From assembly GCF_019091455.1 (NCBI RefSeq), contig NZ_JAGXJN010000028.1, forward strand, positions 1 to 64,000: a stretch of DNA of 64,000 bases. The letters run 5' to 3'. A program made the translations under genes and the position numbers. Below the pieces are notes generated by a model. The model was given only the letters and a program-made list of their open reading frames with translations, was not told where the DNA came from and searched no databases. Positions 43,681 to 53,170 of the stretch are shown in pieces; position 1 is the stretch's first letter, and every line of letters starts with the position of its first letter. This DNA is from Chitinophaga sp. GbtcB8 (lineage in GTDB: Bacteria; Bacteroidota; Bacteroidia; Chitinophagales; Chitinophagaceae).

Positions 43681-44154
43681 TTAAACAGCGGCCGCTTTTG
43701 ATTGTAAGTAAATGGAGAAATAATAGATCCAGCCAATAAAGAAGGCTTGCAGCGGGATCCTGAACCACAGGTAGCTAAGCCCGGGACCATCATAGCTGGC
43801 CTTTTCCATATTAAGGTGTTTGATGGCTGCATAAATATTAGAAGGCAGAATGAGTATAAAAAATACGATCAGCACATACCCCGCATAAGGCCGCAGAACA
43901 GGGGAGAGCAGCGCCAGCCCCAGGATGATTTCCAGCACACCGGTTATTAATACCAGCCCTGTTCTGTAAGGCACAAAGGGTGGTAACATCAGTGCCATGC
44001 CCTGCGTAAATTTAAAATGCCCTATTGCAGTAAGGAATAACATAAGGCACATAGCCAGGTTACCGCCAAAGGGCAGGTGCCAGCTGCCGGTGCTAAACCG
44101 GGCAATGAGGGAAGTAATGGTAAAAACGCCTAGTAATACAATTAAAGGTTTCAT
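43681..44154 (-). CDS. DoxX-like membrane protein
   Basis: A roughly 157-residue integral membrane protein with four predicted helices (about 3-22, 36-54, 66-92 and 96-118), a hydrophilic HLNMEKASYDGPG loop, and a last helix. The pattern GHFKFTQGMA followed by a second Gly-rich helix pair is typical of the DoxX family. These are small membrane proteins, some linked to respiration or thiosulfate metabolism, with no clear function here. The start is the ATG at 44154. It lies 62 bp after the Crp/Fnr gene on the same strand and could be its target; the 3' end is 7 bp from the convergent esterase stop. Confidence 0.75.
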   Translation of the reverse strand: MKPLIVLLGVFTITSLIARFSTGSWHLPFGGNLAMCLMLFLTAIGHFKFTQGMALMLPPFVPYRTGLVLITGVLEIILGLALLSPVLRPYAGYVLIVFFILILPSNIYAAIKHLNMEKASYDGPGLSYLWFRIPLQAFFIGWIYYFSIYLQSKAAAV

Positions 44155-44216
44155 GATTGTTTGCTTTAAGCCACTACAAAATTCAACCATGCCGGGTAGC
44201 TTAAAAATGATGTATG

Positions 44217-44798
44217 TTAGTTTCGGGCGTGCAGCTTGCGGATGCGGCTTAAGCTTTCCGGGTGAATGCCCAGGTAGGACGACAGGTGTTTTACAGAAAT
44301 TTGCTGTATCATGGCCGGGTTGCGCTGCATAAGGGCTGTATAACGTTCCTCCGCAGTATAGGAAAGCAGGTCCATTTCTTTGCGCAGGCGTTTTATATAT
44401 TGGTATTCCGCCATCAGCCTGCCTATTTTTTCCCCATGATGGTATTTTCCATAAAACTCATTCAGAATGTTTACCGGAATGGCTACCACTTCCGCCTCTT
44501 CCAGCAGCTCAATAAAAACAGCGCTGGGCTCGCGGGTAATGAGTGAGTAATAGGCGGTCACAAAATCGCCCTGGAATTGAAAATCAACAGTGAATTCTTT
44601 GCCGTCTTTAATAAAATAATGACGGGTAGCGCCTTTATTCAGGAAGTAAATATAATTCTCCACCTGCCCTTCCCGGATAAGGAATTCGCCTTTATTATAT
44701 TTTTTCAGCAGCAGCTTTTGAGAAAAGTCATCCCATTCCGCAGCGTCCAGCGGTTGCAGTTTATAGATGGCTTGTTGTATCAGCAAAAAATCGCTCAT
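44217..44798 (-). CDS. Crp/Fnr family transcriptional regulator
   Basis: A 193-residue regulator. The N-terminal cyclic-nucleotide-binding-like beta-barrel shows KYNKGEFLIREGQVENYIYFLNKG. The C-terminal helix-turn-helix reads QISVKHLSSYLGIHPESLSRIRK. It has the sequence style of the Bacteroidota Crp/Fnr subgroup that lacks the canonical cAMP-binding residues, so the ligand is unknown. The gene precedes the DoxX-like gene on the minus strand. It is divergent from the exported protein gene at 44855 with only 56 bp between the starts. Confidence 0.9.
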   Translation of the reverse strand: MSDFLLIQQAIYKLQPLDAAEWDDFSQKLLLKKYNKGEFLIREGQVENYIYFLNKGATRHYFIKDGKEFTVDFQFQGDFVTAYYSLITREPSAVFIELLEEAEVVAIPVNILNEFYGKYHHGEKIGRLMAEYQYIKRLRKEMDLLSYTAEERYTALMQRNPAMIQQISVKHLSSYLGIHPESLSRIRKLHARN

Positions 44799-44854
44799 GG
44801 GAAGCTGGTGTTGATGGATGGATTGAATTTAATTAATATTTTCTATCTTTCCCT

Positions 44855-46105
44855 ATGCGCCGCAGAATTTGCCTATTATCCGTATTCCTCACCAGCCTTA
44901 CCCTCGCAGCATTTGCACAAACCGATAAGTGGACCGGTACCTGGCAATGCTCCGTTAAGCAGTATGCCACTGCTTCTCCCATTACCATGCAGCTGCAGAT
45001 CGGGGTGCCGGAGCAGGGGGTATTATACCCCGCAAAAATAAAACTGCAATATGGACGTTTCACCGGCGTGTATGAGTTACTGTTAGCCCGCAAAAATGAG
45101 CAGCAGCTGGGTATTGGTAAAGGCAAATATCCCTTGGAGGAAGCCCCTTTTAAGCTGGGCATCTGGTTATGGTACCTGAACGGTACGCTGGATTTCAGGA
45201 ATGATAAGATCTCTGTGAACCGCATGTGGATCAACCAGTTTGGTATCTGGATGCGAGGTTTATATGCGGATGATGAAATATGGGTGCAAACCAAAGTTAT
45301 GCTGCGCGATTTCCTGTACCGGGATTCCATTACCCTGAAAAAGGTGAATAACAAGCCCCTGGCAGATTCCAGCGTACAGCGTATCCTGCACAGCGATCTT
45401 TATTTTGGCAAGTATGACCAGATCGTTGCGAATGACAGCGCAGTGCTGATGCAGGTGGAAGACCAGGAGCAGTATGATCAGGATACCGTTACCCTGGTGC
45501 AAAACACCCGGCCAATCTTCAGCAAAGAGCAGATCAATGATAAGAACCGCCGGCAAACCATAGCGCTGGATACCGGCCGTAACCTGTTTGCCTTTTTTGC
45601 AGATAACTATGGCGGGCTGCCCCCCAATACCGGTAACCTCTATATGAAAATTGACGGTAAGGAATATAGCTTTGATTTCCGCGACCGGCCCAATGCCTAT
45701 GCCACTTTTGTGGTAGCAGACCTTTACCACCCGGTACAGCCGGCTAAAAACCGCCTGACCACCATTGCAGAACAAAGAACCACCACACCGGTGGCTACTA
45801 TTAAGGTGGATACCGCCAACATTGTGCTGGAGCTGTGGGATGAAAGAGTGGAGGATGGCGACAGCATTTCCCTTAGCTTAAACGGAAAATGGATCGCAAC
45901 CGGCTTCCCGGTAAGGAATAACATACAGAAGATTCCCGTGAAATTGCAAAAGGGCGGGAATGTATTGCTTTTTATGGCCGATAACCTGGGCCGGATCCCC
46001 CCCAATACCTCTGTGCTGCGCATACGTTTTGGCCGTAACAGTAAAAGGCTGGGTATAAATACAGATATGCACAAGAATAGCGAGATCCGTATTATGGTGG
46101 AGTGA
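44855..46105 (+). CDS. Exported protein with duplicated C-terminal beta domain
   Basis: A 416-residue protein with a signal peptide (AAFA-Q) and no lipobox. The middle region (about residues 190-275) and the C-terminal region (about 317-400) are diverged copies of one domain. Each runs through an Asp/Glu-rich strand, then L-x-x-x-G-x-N-x-x-x-F-x-ADN-x-G-x-x-PPNT (ADNYGGLPPNT and ADNLGRIPPNT). Such repeats occur in exported Bacteroidota proteins of unknown function; I do not recognise a named family. No enzyme motif is visible. The gene stands alone between the Crp/Fnr gene and the next exported protein. Confidence 0.7.
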   Translation: MRRRICLLSVFLTSLTLAAFAQTDKWTGTWQCSVKQYATASPITMQLQIGVPEQGVLYPAKIKLQYGRFTGVYELLLARKNEQQLGIGKGKYPLEEAPFKLGIWLWYLNGTLDFRNDKISVNRMWINQFGIWMRGLYADDEIWVQTKVMLRDFLYRDSITLKKVNNKPLADSSVQRILHSDLYFGKYDQIVANDSAVLMQVEDQEQYDQDTVTLVQNTRPIFSKEQINDKNRRQTIALDTGRNLFAFFADNYGGLPPNTGNLYMKIDGKEYSFDFRDRPNAYATFVVADLYHPVQPAKNRLTTIAEQRTTTPVATIKVDTANIVLELWDERVEDGDSISLSLNGKWIATGFPVRNNIQKIPVKLQKGGNVLLFMADNLGRIPPNTSVLRIRFGRNSKRLGINTDMHKNSEIRIMVE

Positions 46106-46268
46106 TGGCTTCCCTGATGTAATAAAGGCTACCCTGAAAACGTTTAATCATTCCAGGTTAAATTTTAGGCAGAAGAAGGGCTAGTATTTTGATTTTCAAG
46201 CCAGGTACCGTAATTTTAGCTACCGATCCGCCCGATGTGAAATTTTTCCGATAGATGAATTTTAGCTT

Positions 46269-47009
46269 ATGAATCGATTTTTCCTGTTGGCGCCTGTTGC
46301 AATGGTGGGTTTATTTGCACTGGGCGCCGTATCTTATGACTATCCGACTGAAAAAGCCAAGCCCTGCCAGTGTGATACCTTGCAAACAAAAGCCATTATC
46401 AGCAACCCGCAGTATGATTATTTGCCTCAGTACGATGCGGATAATTTTACAGAATGGGATTTTTACAAACTGGACTCCGCTACCAACCGTATGCTGTGGT
46501 ACCGGGATGTAGAGAGTATTGACACCACCAAGTTCACACAGCTCTGGAACGACTATTACAAGAACAACTACCATGCCTCCCAGCTGGATTTTGTTAAATA
46601 TTATACCGGTAAGCAGAATATTGAAATGGCCTTTCAGCTGGGTCCTAATTTAATGGACCTCTGGGCCTACCATGTATTTGTAGTAAAAAAAGTAGGCTGC
46701 TGTTATGTGCTTACCAGGAGCTATTACCGGCATGCCCGCTTCACCTATAAAGCCTATGCCATCCTGGACCAGGCTAAAATGGATTCCCTGCATATCCTGG
46801 TGGATAAAGTAATTAAAACACCTATTGGCGATACAGATAATAAAGGCTACTCCGGCTACTTTGTAGATAATTGCAACCAGCAGCAATTTGTTATTGACCT
46901 GCAACGGAAAGAAACTAAAGACACTACGGGCAACGCTGCACAGAACGAGGTGCGGGGGTTGCTAAAGTTTGTTGATAAGGGCGTTCGCTGGAATAAAACT
47001 TATAATTAA
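46269..47009 (+). CDS. Exported hypothetical protein
   Basis: A 246-residue protein starting with a short hydrophobic signal-like segment (FFLLAPVAMVGLFALG) and followed by Tyr/Asp-rich sequence. Three or four cysteines (CQCDTL, GCCYV, DNCN) are spread through the mature part and could form disulphides. I do not recognise the family and see no repeats or catalytic motif. Its 3' end is 3 bp from the convergent ABC exporter stop. The ten-base repeat AATTTTAGCT occurs twice, at 46212 and 46258, ahead of the start. Confidence 0.65.
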   Translation: MNRFFLLAPVAMVGLFALGAVSYDYPTEKAKPCQCDTLQTKAIISNPQYDYLPQYDADNFTEWDFYKLDSATNRMLWYRDVESIDTTKFTQLWNDYYKNNYHASQLDFVKYYTGKQNIEMAFQLGPNLMDLWAYHVFVVKKVGCCYVLTRSYYRHARFTYKAYAILDQAKMDSLHILVDKVIKTPIGDTDNKGYSGYFVDNCNQQQFVIDLQRKETKDTTGNAAQNEVRGLLKFVDKGVRWNKTYN

Positions 47010-47012
47010 CGG

Positions 47013-48770
47013 CTATACCAGCTGGTTGCTTCTTCTTTCACCTACCTGCTGCCGCCACATAGCGTAATACAATCCCTTCTTTTCCAGCAGCGCTGTATGG
47101 GAGCCGGTTTCAGAGATCTTTCCTTTTTCCAGCACGTAAATAGTATCTGCATGCATAATGGTAGAGAGGCGGTGCGCAACGAGGATGGTGATCTGCTCCC
47201 GGCTTAAGGATACATCGCGGATAGTATTGGTAATATCTTCTTCTGTTAATGAATCAAGGGCAGAGGTAGCCTCGTCAAAAATAAGCAGGCGCGGTTTTCT
47301 CAGCAGCGCCCGGGCAATAGAAATGCGCTGTTTTTCTCCGCCGGAAAGTTTCATGCCGCCTTCGCCCAGCACCGTATCAATACCTTTTTCAGACCGGGAA
47401 AGTAAGGGTGTGCAGGCAGCTTTATGCAGGGCATCCAGTATTTCCGCATCCGTAGCGTCGGCTTTTACAAACAACAGGTTTTCTTTAATGGTGCCTGCAA
47501 ACAGCTGCGTATCCTGCGTTACAAAGCCTATTTGCCGGCGCAGCTCATTATAGCGGATATCTCCCGAAGGGATCTCATTAAACAGAATAGCGCCGGACAC
47601 CGGCTGGTACAAACCCACCAATAGCTTTACCAGCGTGGATTTCCCCGAACCGGAGGGGCCTGCAAATGCAATGGTTTCGCCCAGTTTCACCCGGAAGGAT
47701 ACATTGTCTATTGCATTAAAACCGGCAGTTTTATGCCGGAAGGTCACCTGGTCAAAACCAATGTGTTTTAAAGGGCCGGTAGCTACAGGCGTTTCCGGCC
47801 TGCGCTCAATGGGTTTGTGCATCAGCTGGTCAAAGCTGTGAATAGAGGCTTCTACCTCCCGGTAATTGAGGATAATGTTGCCAATATCCTGCAGGGGCCC
47901 AAAAATAGAGGTAGAAATAAACTGCATGGCAATCAGCTCACCGGTACTTAATACCTGGCGGAAAATAAGCCATAACAGTATAAATAAAATGGATTGTTTT
48001 AACAGGTTCAGCGTGGTGCCCTGCAAAAAGGAGAGGGTGCGTACCCGCGTTGTTTTCAGCATTTCCAGGTCGTAGATCTTTTGCGTCTGGATCCTTAAGC
48101 GGCGTATTTCCGGGAAGGTAAGCCCCAGGCTTTTTACCAGCTCTATATTGCGCAGGGATTCCGTAATTACGCCCGACATTTTGTTGGTTTCCCTGTTAAT
48201 AGAGCGCTGTACGGTCTTGATCTTTTTACTTACTAACCCGGTGAGCGATCCCAATACCAGGATGCCGATCACAAAAATAGGCACCAGCATCCAGTTGCGG
48301 GTAATGGAATACCAGATCAGGAAACCCATGCCTACAACGGAGGAGAACAGGATGTTGATGAACGAGTTAATGAAACGTTCTGTATCTGTTTTTACTTTCT
48401 GTAATATGGAGAGTGTTTCGCCGCTGCGTTGTTCTTCAAATTCCTGGAAGGAGAGGCGCAGGGTTTGTTTTAACCCATCGTTAAAGATCTGCATACCGAA
48501 CAGCTGTACCGCCTTGCGGGTAAAATATTCCTGGAAAGCCCTGGCTATCCTGGATACTACGGCAATGGCTATGGCAATACTCAACCAGTATAACACGCCC
48601 TGCACCCGTTGCTGCTCATTAAGCCCTTTATTGTTGGTGGCGTAATTATCGATGATCTTTCCAAAAATAATAGGGTCTGTAAGGCTCAGCAGCTGTGCAA
48701 TACCTGCCAGCACCAGGGCCAGTATCACCCACCACTTTTGTTCCTGCAGGTAGTTCCATAAGATTCGCAT
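47013..48770 (-). CDS. ABC exporter, fused permease and ATPase
   Basis: A 585-residue half transporter. Six membrane helices (first about 15-35) form the type I exporter domain over the first 300 residues. The ATPase domain has Walker A GPSGSGKST (K377), the Q-loop GFVTQDTQLF, the ABC signature LSGGEKQRI, Walker B LLIFDEATSALD and the H-loop ILVAHRLS. It should act as a homodimer exporting lipid, peptide or drug; the substrate is not readable. The PD-(D/E)xK-vWA gene lies 49 bp upstream on the same strand, so the two may be co-transcribed, though no functional link is evident. Confidence 0.93.
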   Translation of the reverse strand: MRILWNYLQEQKWWVILALVLAGIAQLLSLTDPIIFGKIIDNYATNNKGLNEQQRVQGVLYWLSIAIAIAVVSRIARAFQEYFTRKAVQLFGMQIFNDGLKQTLRLSFQEFEEQRSGETLSILQKVKTDTERFINSFINILFSSVVGMGFLIWYSITRNWMLVPIFVIGILVLGSLTGLVSKKIKTVQRSINRETNKMSGVITESLRNIELVKSLGLTFPEIRRLRIQTQKIYDLEMLKTTRVRTLSFLQGTTLNLLKQSILFILLWLIFRQVLSTGELIAMQFISTSIFGPLQDIGNIILNYREVEASIHSFDQLMHKPIERRPETPVATGPLKHIGFDQVTFRHKTAGFNAIDNVSFRVKLGETIAFAGPSGSGKSTLVKLLVGLYQPVSGAILFNEIPSGDIRYNELRRQIGFVTQDTQLFAGTIKENLLFVKADATDAEILDALHKAACTPLLSRSEKGIDTVLGEGGMKLSGGEKQRISIARALLRKPRLLIFDEATSALDSLTEEDITNTIRDVSLSREQITILVAHRLSTIMHADTIYVLEKGKISETGSHTALLEKKGLYYAMWRQQVGERRSNQLV

Positions 48771-48819
48771 GCTTAATAATAAGCAAAAAACGGCAGTTAA
48801 GGAACAGACGCGCCGGCTT

Positions 48820-50781
48820 TCAGGTTTGCAGATATGTATTTCCTTCTATTTTACGGATGCTGCCATCAGCTTCCTGCATCACCAGTAAGTACGGCCGTAT
48901 GCCGTTGCTGCGCAGCTGTTTGCGCCCGTCTTCATCCGTTATGATCACTGCGCCTGATACATCTGTTCCCTTTAACGCTGCAGCCAGGTCTGTGCTGCCC
49001 CGTAAGGGAAGGTCCAGCAATTCCTTTAGAGAGGCTGGTTCTGCATGGTCCCAGCTGCGGTAGATAGTATTATCTACTGCCAGCAGCTTTGCTGCAGGCG
49101 CCTGTGAGGTAAGGGTGGTTATTTCCTTTATAAAAGCATGGTTTTGTAAAGGGGCCTGCATAGAGCCGGAAATATCTACAATAAAATGTGTAATGGCAGG
49201 CGTACCGGCTTGTGTGTAATGCAGCGCCATCAGCACTTCCTGTAACCTGGCGGTAAAGCTGGCCGTTTGGTTGGCTGATTGATGGGGGGAAGGTACATCC
49301 GGCTTTACATTGCCAAAAATAAAAGAGCGGTCCGGGTAGTCCAGCGTCCAGTTACTTGTAATATGCACGGGGCCATAATTTACCAGGAAAATAGCGGCAT
49401 CCGTTCTGCCCTTGCCATAATCATTAACGGCATTTACAAAATTGGAGCGGGATGCTTTTTGATATTGTTTGCATTCTATTACCGCCACACCGGTTTCATG
49501 ACCGCTGCCCTGGTTAATGCAAAAGCTGTAATCCGGCTGCATACTGTTTTCCCGGCTTTTGCCTGCCGGATTTTTAAGCGGGCTTCTTAACTCTGACCAT
49601 AACGACAGCGGGCCGTCTGCTGTTTCAAGCGTAGTGATATGCGTACCGGAAAATTTTAGCAGCAGCTGCCCGTCTGCATGGTGCATGGTTGGCTGCAAAG
49701 GCGCCATGGCCTTGTATAATAAGGTAAGCACCCACACGTTGTACAGGTCATAACGCTTTTTCCATTCCGGCAGGTTAAGGATGTCTATCAGCTCTTCTGC
49801 CAGCACATCGGCTTCTTTTTCCGTAACAGGCAGGGTATTAAAATAAGCAGTTAGCTGCTGGTTTAATTTTTCAACGGCTTCATGCCTTGCAGAAAAGGGC
49901 ATTACATCCAGCGATTCAATGAATGCAGCTGCCGATTGCAGCATAAATGCCGGCCATGCATCGCTGGTAATGAAGTAAACATCTTTGAGGTCACGTTGTT
50001 CCGGGTCTTCTTTAAAAGTATCGTCTGACCAGTACCTGGTTTTGTCTTTTACGGTTTCGCGTTTGTTGGAATAGCTTAGCTGTTCCGTTACCACGGCTTT
50101 CCATAACCGCATTACCTGCGCCAGGTTACGGTCCAGGGCTTCATCATCTGTAGCGGGCAATACAATGTCCGGTGTAAGTATATCCCCTTTTTCTATGTAA
50201 GCGTCTACCCATTTTTTTACGCCTGCATCTTTTACTTTGTAAGTCCAGTTATGCGGGAACAGGTTTGATAGCTCCCTGAGCTTAGGCTCTTTCCATTCAT
50301 AAAAAGTAAGCAGCTGTTTTAAATGCCGGTAGCGGCTAAGCACTTCTTTAAAATGCTCCACATCAAATTCCAGGTTCAACCCATGCCCTTCAAAATCAAA
50401 AACGATCTTTACGGTATTGTTGGTGCTGGTAATGCCCTGCTGTTCAAATAGCTTGTAAATGTCCACCAGCATTTTAGTAAAAGGCTCCATGGTGCTGAAC
50501 AACGCGCCCGTAAAGGCTTCTATTGAAATGTTATGGCTGCGCAGCACTTCTGTTAAGTGAATGGCCGGCGTTTCCGGCAGATCATTTTCAGCAGGCATAT
50601 GGTCTACCAGCAGCGCCTCCATCAGGCTGCCGGTGCTGCCGGGCAGGGGCAGGTGTTGTATAATTTCGTATTCCAGTGCCCTGTCGTGGGTGTTACTTTC
50701 TACGGCAGTGTGTTGTTGAATGTGCTCCCATAATTCCCAGGAGGTAGTGAACAATACTGGTACGGTATCGGGCGTGTGCAT
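48820..50781 (-). CDS. Large protein with PD-(D/E)xK-like motif and C-terminal von Willebrand A domain
   Basis: A 653-residue cytosolic protein. The N-terminal 380 residues are largely helical and unrecognised. At about 395-465 there is a nuclease-like pattern: an upstream Glu in LWSELRSP, then PDYSF with D417, then VIECKQYQKA with E436 and K438, followed by a helix ending in KGRTDAAIFLVNYGP. This fits the PD-(D/E)xK superfamily. The C-terminal domain (about 525-653) is a von Willebrand A fold with an intact MIDAS: D536, S538 and S540 in DISGS, T597 in RGSTD, and D616 in ITDEDG; it resembles the DUF2201-type vWA. No AAA+/MoxR partner is adjacent. The architecture suggests a stress- or defence-type nuclease, but this is inference. 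Confidence 0.7.
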   Translation of the reverse strand: MHTPDTVPVLFTTSWELWEHIQQHTAVESNTHDRALEYEIIQHLPLPGSTGSLMEALLVDHMPAENDLPETPAIHLTEVLRSHNISIEAFTGALFSTMEPFTKMLVDIYKLFEQQGITSTNNTVKIVFDFEGHGLNLEFDVEHFKEVLSRYRHLKQLLTFYEWKEPKLRELSNLFPHNWTYKVKDAGVKKWVDAYIEKGDILTPDIVLPATDDEALDRNLAQVMRLWKAVVTEQLSYSNKRETVKDKTRYWSDDTFKEDPEQRDLKDVYFITSDAWPAFMLQSAAAFIESLDVMPFSARHEAVEKLNQQLTAYFNTLPVTEKEADVLAEELIDILNLPEWKKRYDLYNVWVLTLLYKAMAPLQPTMHHADGQLLLKFSGTHITTLETADGPLSLWSELRSPLKNPAGKSRENSMQPDYSFCINQGSGHETGVAVIECKQYQKASRSNFVNAVNDYGKGRTDAAIFLVNYGPVHITSNWTLDYPDRSFIFGNVKPDVPSPHQSANQTASFTARLQEVLMALHYTQAGTPAITHFIVDISGSMQAPLQNHAFIKEITTLTSQAPAAKLLAVDNTIYRSWDHAEPASLKELLDLPLRGSTDLAAALKGTDVSGAVIITDEDGRKQLRSNGIRPYLLVMQEADGSIRKIEGNTYLQT

Positions 50782-51011
50782 GGGGATAATTGTTTTGTAA
50801 ACTGTTGGCAGAATTAATTGTATTAAGTCCCGGCTGTCTGTCTTTGGGGTAAAGCGTTTATTAAGTTAAGACATTTTACCGGATTTCTATCTGCCCCTGT
50901 AAGTCAATTTTTTTTACTACCTTCTCTGCTGATTGCAGCCTTTGAGCCAGTACTGTGCACTTTGAATGATCCCCACGAACCATCTTGTTTTATACCTAAA
51001 AAAAATTAACC

Positions 51012-51797
51012 ATGTCAACACTGCAAACCAATTCTGTTGTATTTATCACCGGGGCTTTTGTAACGCATCACTGCTGGGATGAGTGGCGTGCTTATTTTGA
51101 AGCCAAGGGCTTTGATACGGCAGCGCCGCCATGGCCTTTTAAGAATGGTACTGCACCGGAGCTAAGAAGCCGCCGCCCGGATGATACTGACCTTGCCGCC
51201 TTAACCTTAACCGCACTGATAGATTATTATGCAAAGATCGTGAATAACTACCCGCTGAAACCTATAGTGATCGGGCATTCGCTGGGCGGGTTAATAACAC
51301 AGATCATTGTGAACCGTGACCTGGCCGCTGCCGGCGTGGCCATACATTCCGCACCTACACTCGGCGTGTTCCCCTACGAATTTAGCTTCCTGAAAGCAGG
51401 CTGGAAAGCATTGGGCTTATTTACTTCGGTAAAAAAAACTTACCTGATGTCTTTTGCAGACTGGCAGTACGCTTTTGTAAACGGTATGCCGCTGGAGGAA
51501 CAGCAGGCGGCCTATGAACAGTTTACTGTGCCGGAATCCAAGGTAGTGGCAAGGGGTGGCTTATCCGGCGCTGCCAAAGTGGATTATGCAAAGGGCCATG
51601 TACCGTTGCTGCTTACTGCCGGCAGCCAGGATAATATTATACCGGCACACCTGAACCTGCGCAATTTTAACAGGTACCATCAGAACGGATCAGTGCTGGA
51701 CTATAAAGTATTTCCGGGGCGTAATCACTTTGTGCTGGGCCAGCCTACCTGGAAAGAGGATGCGGATTATATACTGGACTGGCTGGCCAATCAATAA
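51012..51797 (+). CDS. Alpha/beta hydrolase
   Basis: A 261-residue cytosolic hydrolase. The nucleophile elbow reads IGHSLGG (Ser near residue 94), the Asp is probably in AGSQDNIIP and the His in GRNHFVLG. The beginning (VVFITGAFVTHHCWDEW) is the first strand and oxyanion region. No specific substrate group is evident. It is followed 52 bp later by an M20 amidohydrolase gene, and the two may form an operon. Confidence 0.9.
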   Translation: MSTLQTNSVVFITGAFVTHHCWDEWRAYFEAKGFDTAAPPWPFKNGTAPELRSRRPDDTDLAALTLTALIDYYAKIVNNYPLKPIVIGHSLGGLITQIIVNRDLAAAGVAIHSAPTLGVFPYEFSFLKAGWKALGLFTSVKKTYLMSFADWQYAFVNGMPLEEQQAAYEQFTVPESKVVARGGLSGAAKVDYAKGHVPLLLTAGSQDNIIPAHLNLRNFNRYHQNGSVLDYKVFPGRNHFVLGQPTWKEDADYILDWLANQ

Positions 51798-51849
51798 TAT
51801 TTATTATCTTTTTACTTCCTAACGGCAATTACACGATAAGGCTTTACCC

Positions 51850-53019
51850 ATGAACGAGCATTTGTTTCAAAAACTGGTTACTATAAGACGGCAGCTGCAC
51901 CAACACCCGGAGCTGGGCTTTGAAGAATTTAAAACTACGGCACTGGTGCAGGATCACCTGCTGGCTTTGGATATTCCGTTTGAAACAGTGGCTGTTACCG
52001 GGGTTATTGCCACCCTGCAAAAAGGTGAAGGGCCCGTGGTAGTGCTGCGTGCGGATATGGATGCGCTGCCTATTATGGAAGATACCGGCCTGCCTTACAG
52101 CTCAGTGCATGAACGCGTAATGCACGCCTGCGGGCATGATATACATACCACTATGTTACTGGGCGCTGCCTACCTGCTGAAAGAGCAGGAATTTAACGGC
52201 ACGGTAAAGCTGGTATTTCAGCCATCGGAAGAGGGCAATGCCCGCAGCCCGGAAAAAGGTAAGTCCGGCGGGCAAATGATCATAGAAAGCGGAAAGCTCA
52301 ATGACGCCAAAGCAGCCCTGGGCCTGCACGTACACCCCCTGCTGCCCCTGGGTACGCTGGGTTACAGGAACGGGGAAGCGCTGGCCAATGTGGGCAACTT
52401 TTTCATTCATGTAAATGGTAAAGGCGGGCATGCAGGCTCCCTGGAGCATGTAACAGACCCGGTGCTGATTAGCAGCCAGCTGATTGTAGCAGCGCAATCC
52501 ATTATTTCCCATACCGCTACTATAGAGCCTGCCGTGCTGGCATTCACCAACATTGCCATTAACGGGGAGCCCAGTCATAACGTAATACCCAAAGGCGTGC
52601 TGCTGCAGGGATCCTTAAGAGCATTGAATATTGATACCTATAACCGGATAGTGGAAAAGCTGCAGGCCCTGATCAAGGGAATGGAAATTTCCTATGGCTG
52701 CAGCATTGTATTGGAATTTACGGCTTATTATCCCAGCCTGCTGAATGATGCGCAGGTGCATCAGATGCTGGCGCCTGCACAGGAACAGGTGTTTGGCAAA
52801 AACAATGTAAAGGAAGGCACCGGCCAGCTGATAGCGGAAGATTTTTCTTTTTATTCAAGGCTTATGCCTTCACAATTCTATTTCTTAGGTGCGCAACAGG
52901 GAGATAATACTTCCTTTTTCCTGCACCACCCCAAAGTAACGTTTCATGAAGATTGTATGAAGCTGGGTGCGCCTTTCTTAGCCAATGGCGCACTGGACCT
53001 GATCCGGAGCTTTAGCTGA
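51850..53019 (+). CDS. M20 family amidohydrolase
   Basis: A 389-residue metal-dependent amidohydrolase of the M20D group (N-acyl-amino-acid or hippurate hydrolase-like). Metal ligands appear as C94 and H96 in ACGHDIHT, a Glu in QPSEEG near residue 130, and His in GLHVHP near 160. A C-terminal metal His lies near HHPKVTFH. The central dimerisation domain begins about residue 180 (GKGGHAGS). These enzymes release amino acids from N-acyl conjugates in the cytosol. The exact substrate cannot be told from the sequence. Confidence 0.92.
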   Translation: MNEHLFQKLVTIRRQLHQHPELGFEEFKTTALVQDHLLALDIPFETVAVTGVIATLQKGEGPVVVLRADMDALPIMEDTGLPYSSVHERVMHACGHDIHTTMLLGAAYLLKEQEFNGTVKLVFQPSEEGNARSPEKGKSGGQMIIESGKLNDAKAALGLHVHPLLPLGTLGYRNGEALANVGNFFIHVNGKGGHAGSLEHVTDPVLISSQLIVAAQSIISHTATIEPAVLAFTNIAINGEPSHNVIPKGVLLQGSLRALNIDTYNRIVEKLQALIKGMEISYGCSIVLEFTAYYPSLLNDAQVHQMLAPAQEQVFGKNNVKEGTGQLIAEDFSFYSRLMPSQFYFLGAQQGDNTSFFLHHPKVTFHEDCMKLGAPFLANGALDLIRSFS

Positions 53020-53095
53020 CGATAGGGAAACATCAACCAAAGCGGTATTTGTTCTGTGCAAGCGGAAACGGGTAGCTTTACCCGGATTTTAACTT

Positions 53096-53114
53096 AAGTG
53101 AAAATTATTCACTT
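53096..53114. promoter_or_regulatory. Inverted repeat upstream of the membrane protein / Crp-Fnr pair
   Basis: AAGTGAA-AATTA-TTCACTT, with perfect 7-bp arms and a 5-bp spacer, lies 57 bp before the ATG at 53171. The GTGA...TCAC form resembles Crp/Fnr-type sites, and a Crp/Fnr gene is the second gene of this unit, so it may be an autoregulatory site. Confidence 0.45.
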
Positions 53115-53170
53115 TTATTCTGCTGACATTTGTAACCAACAATAATAGTTCACCAGAAAACCATTAAACT

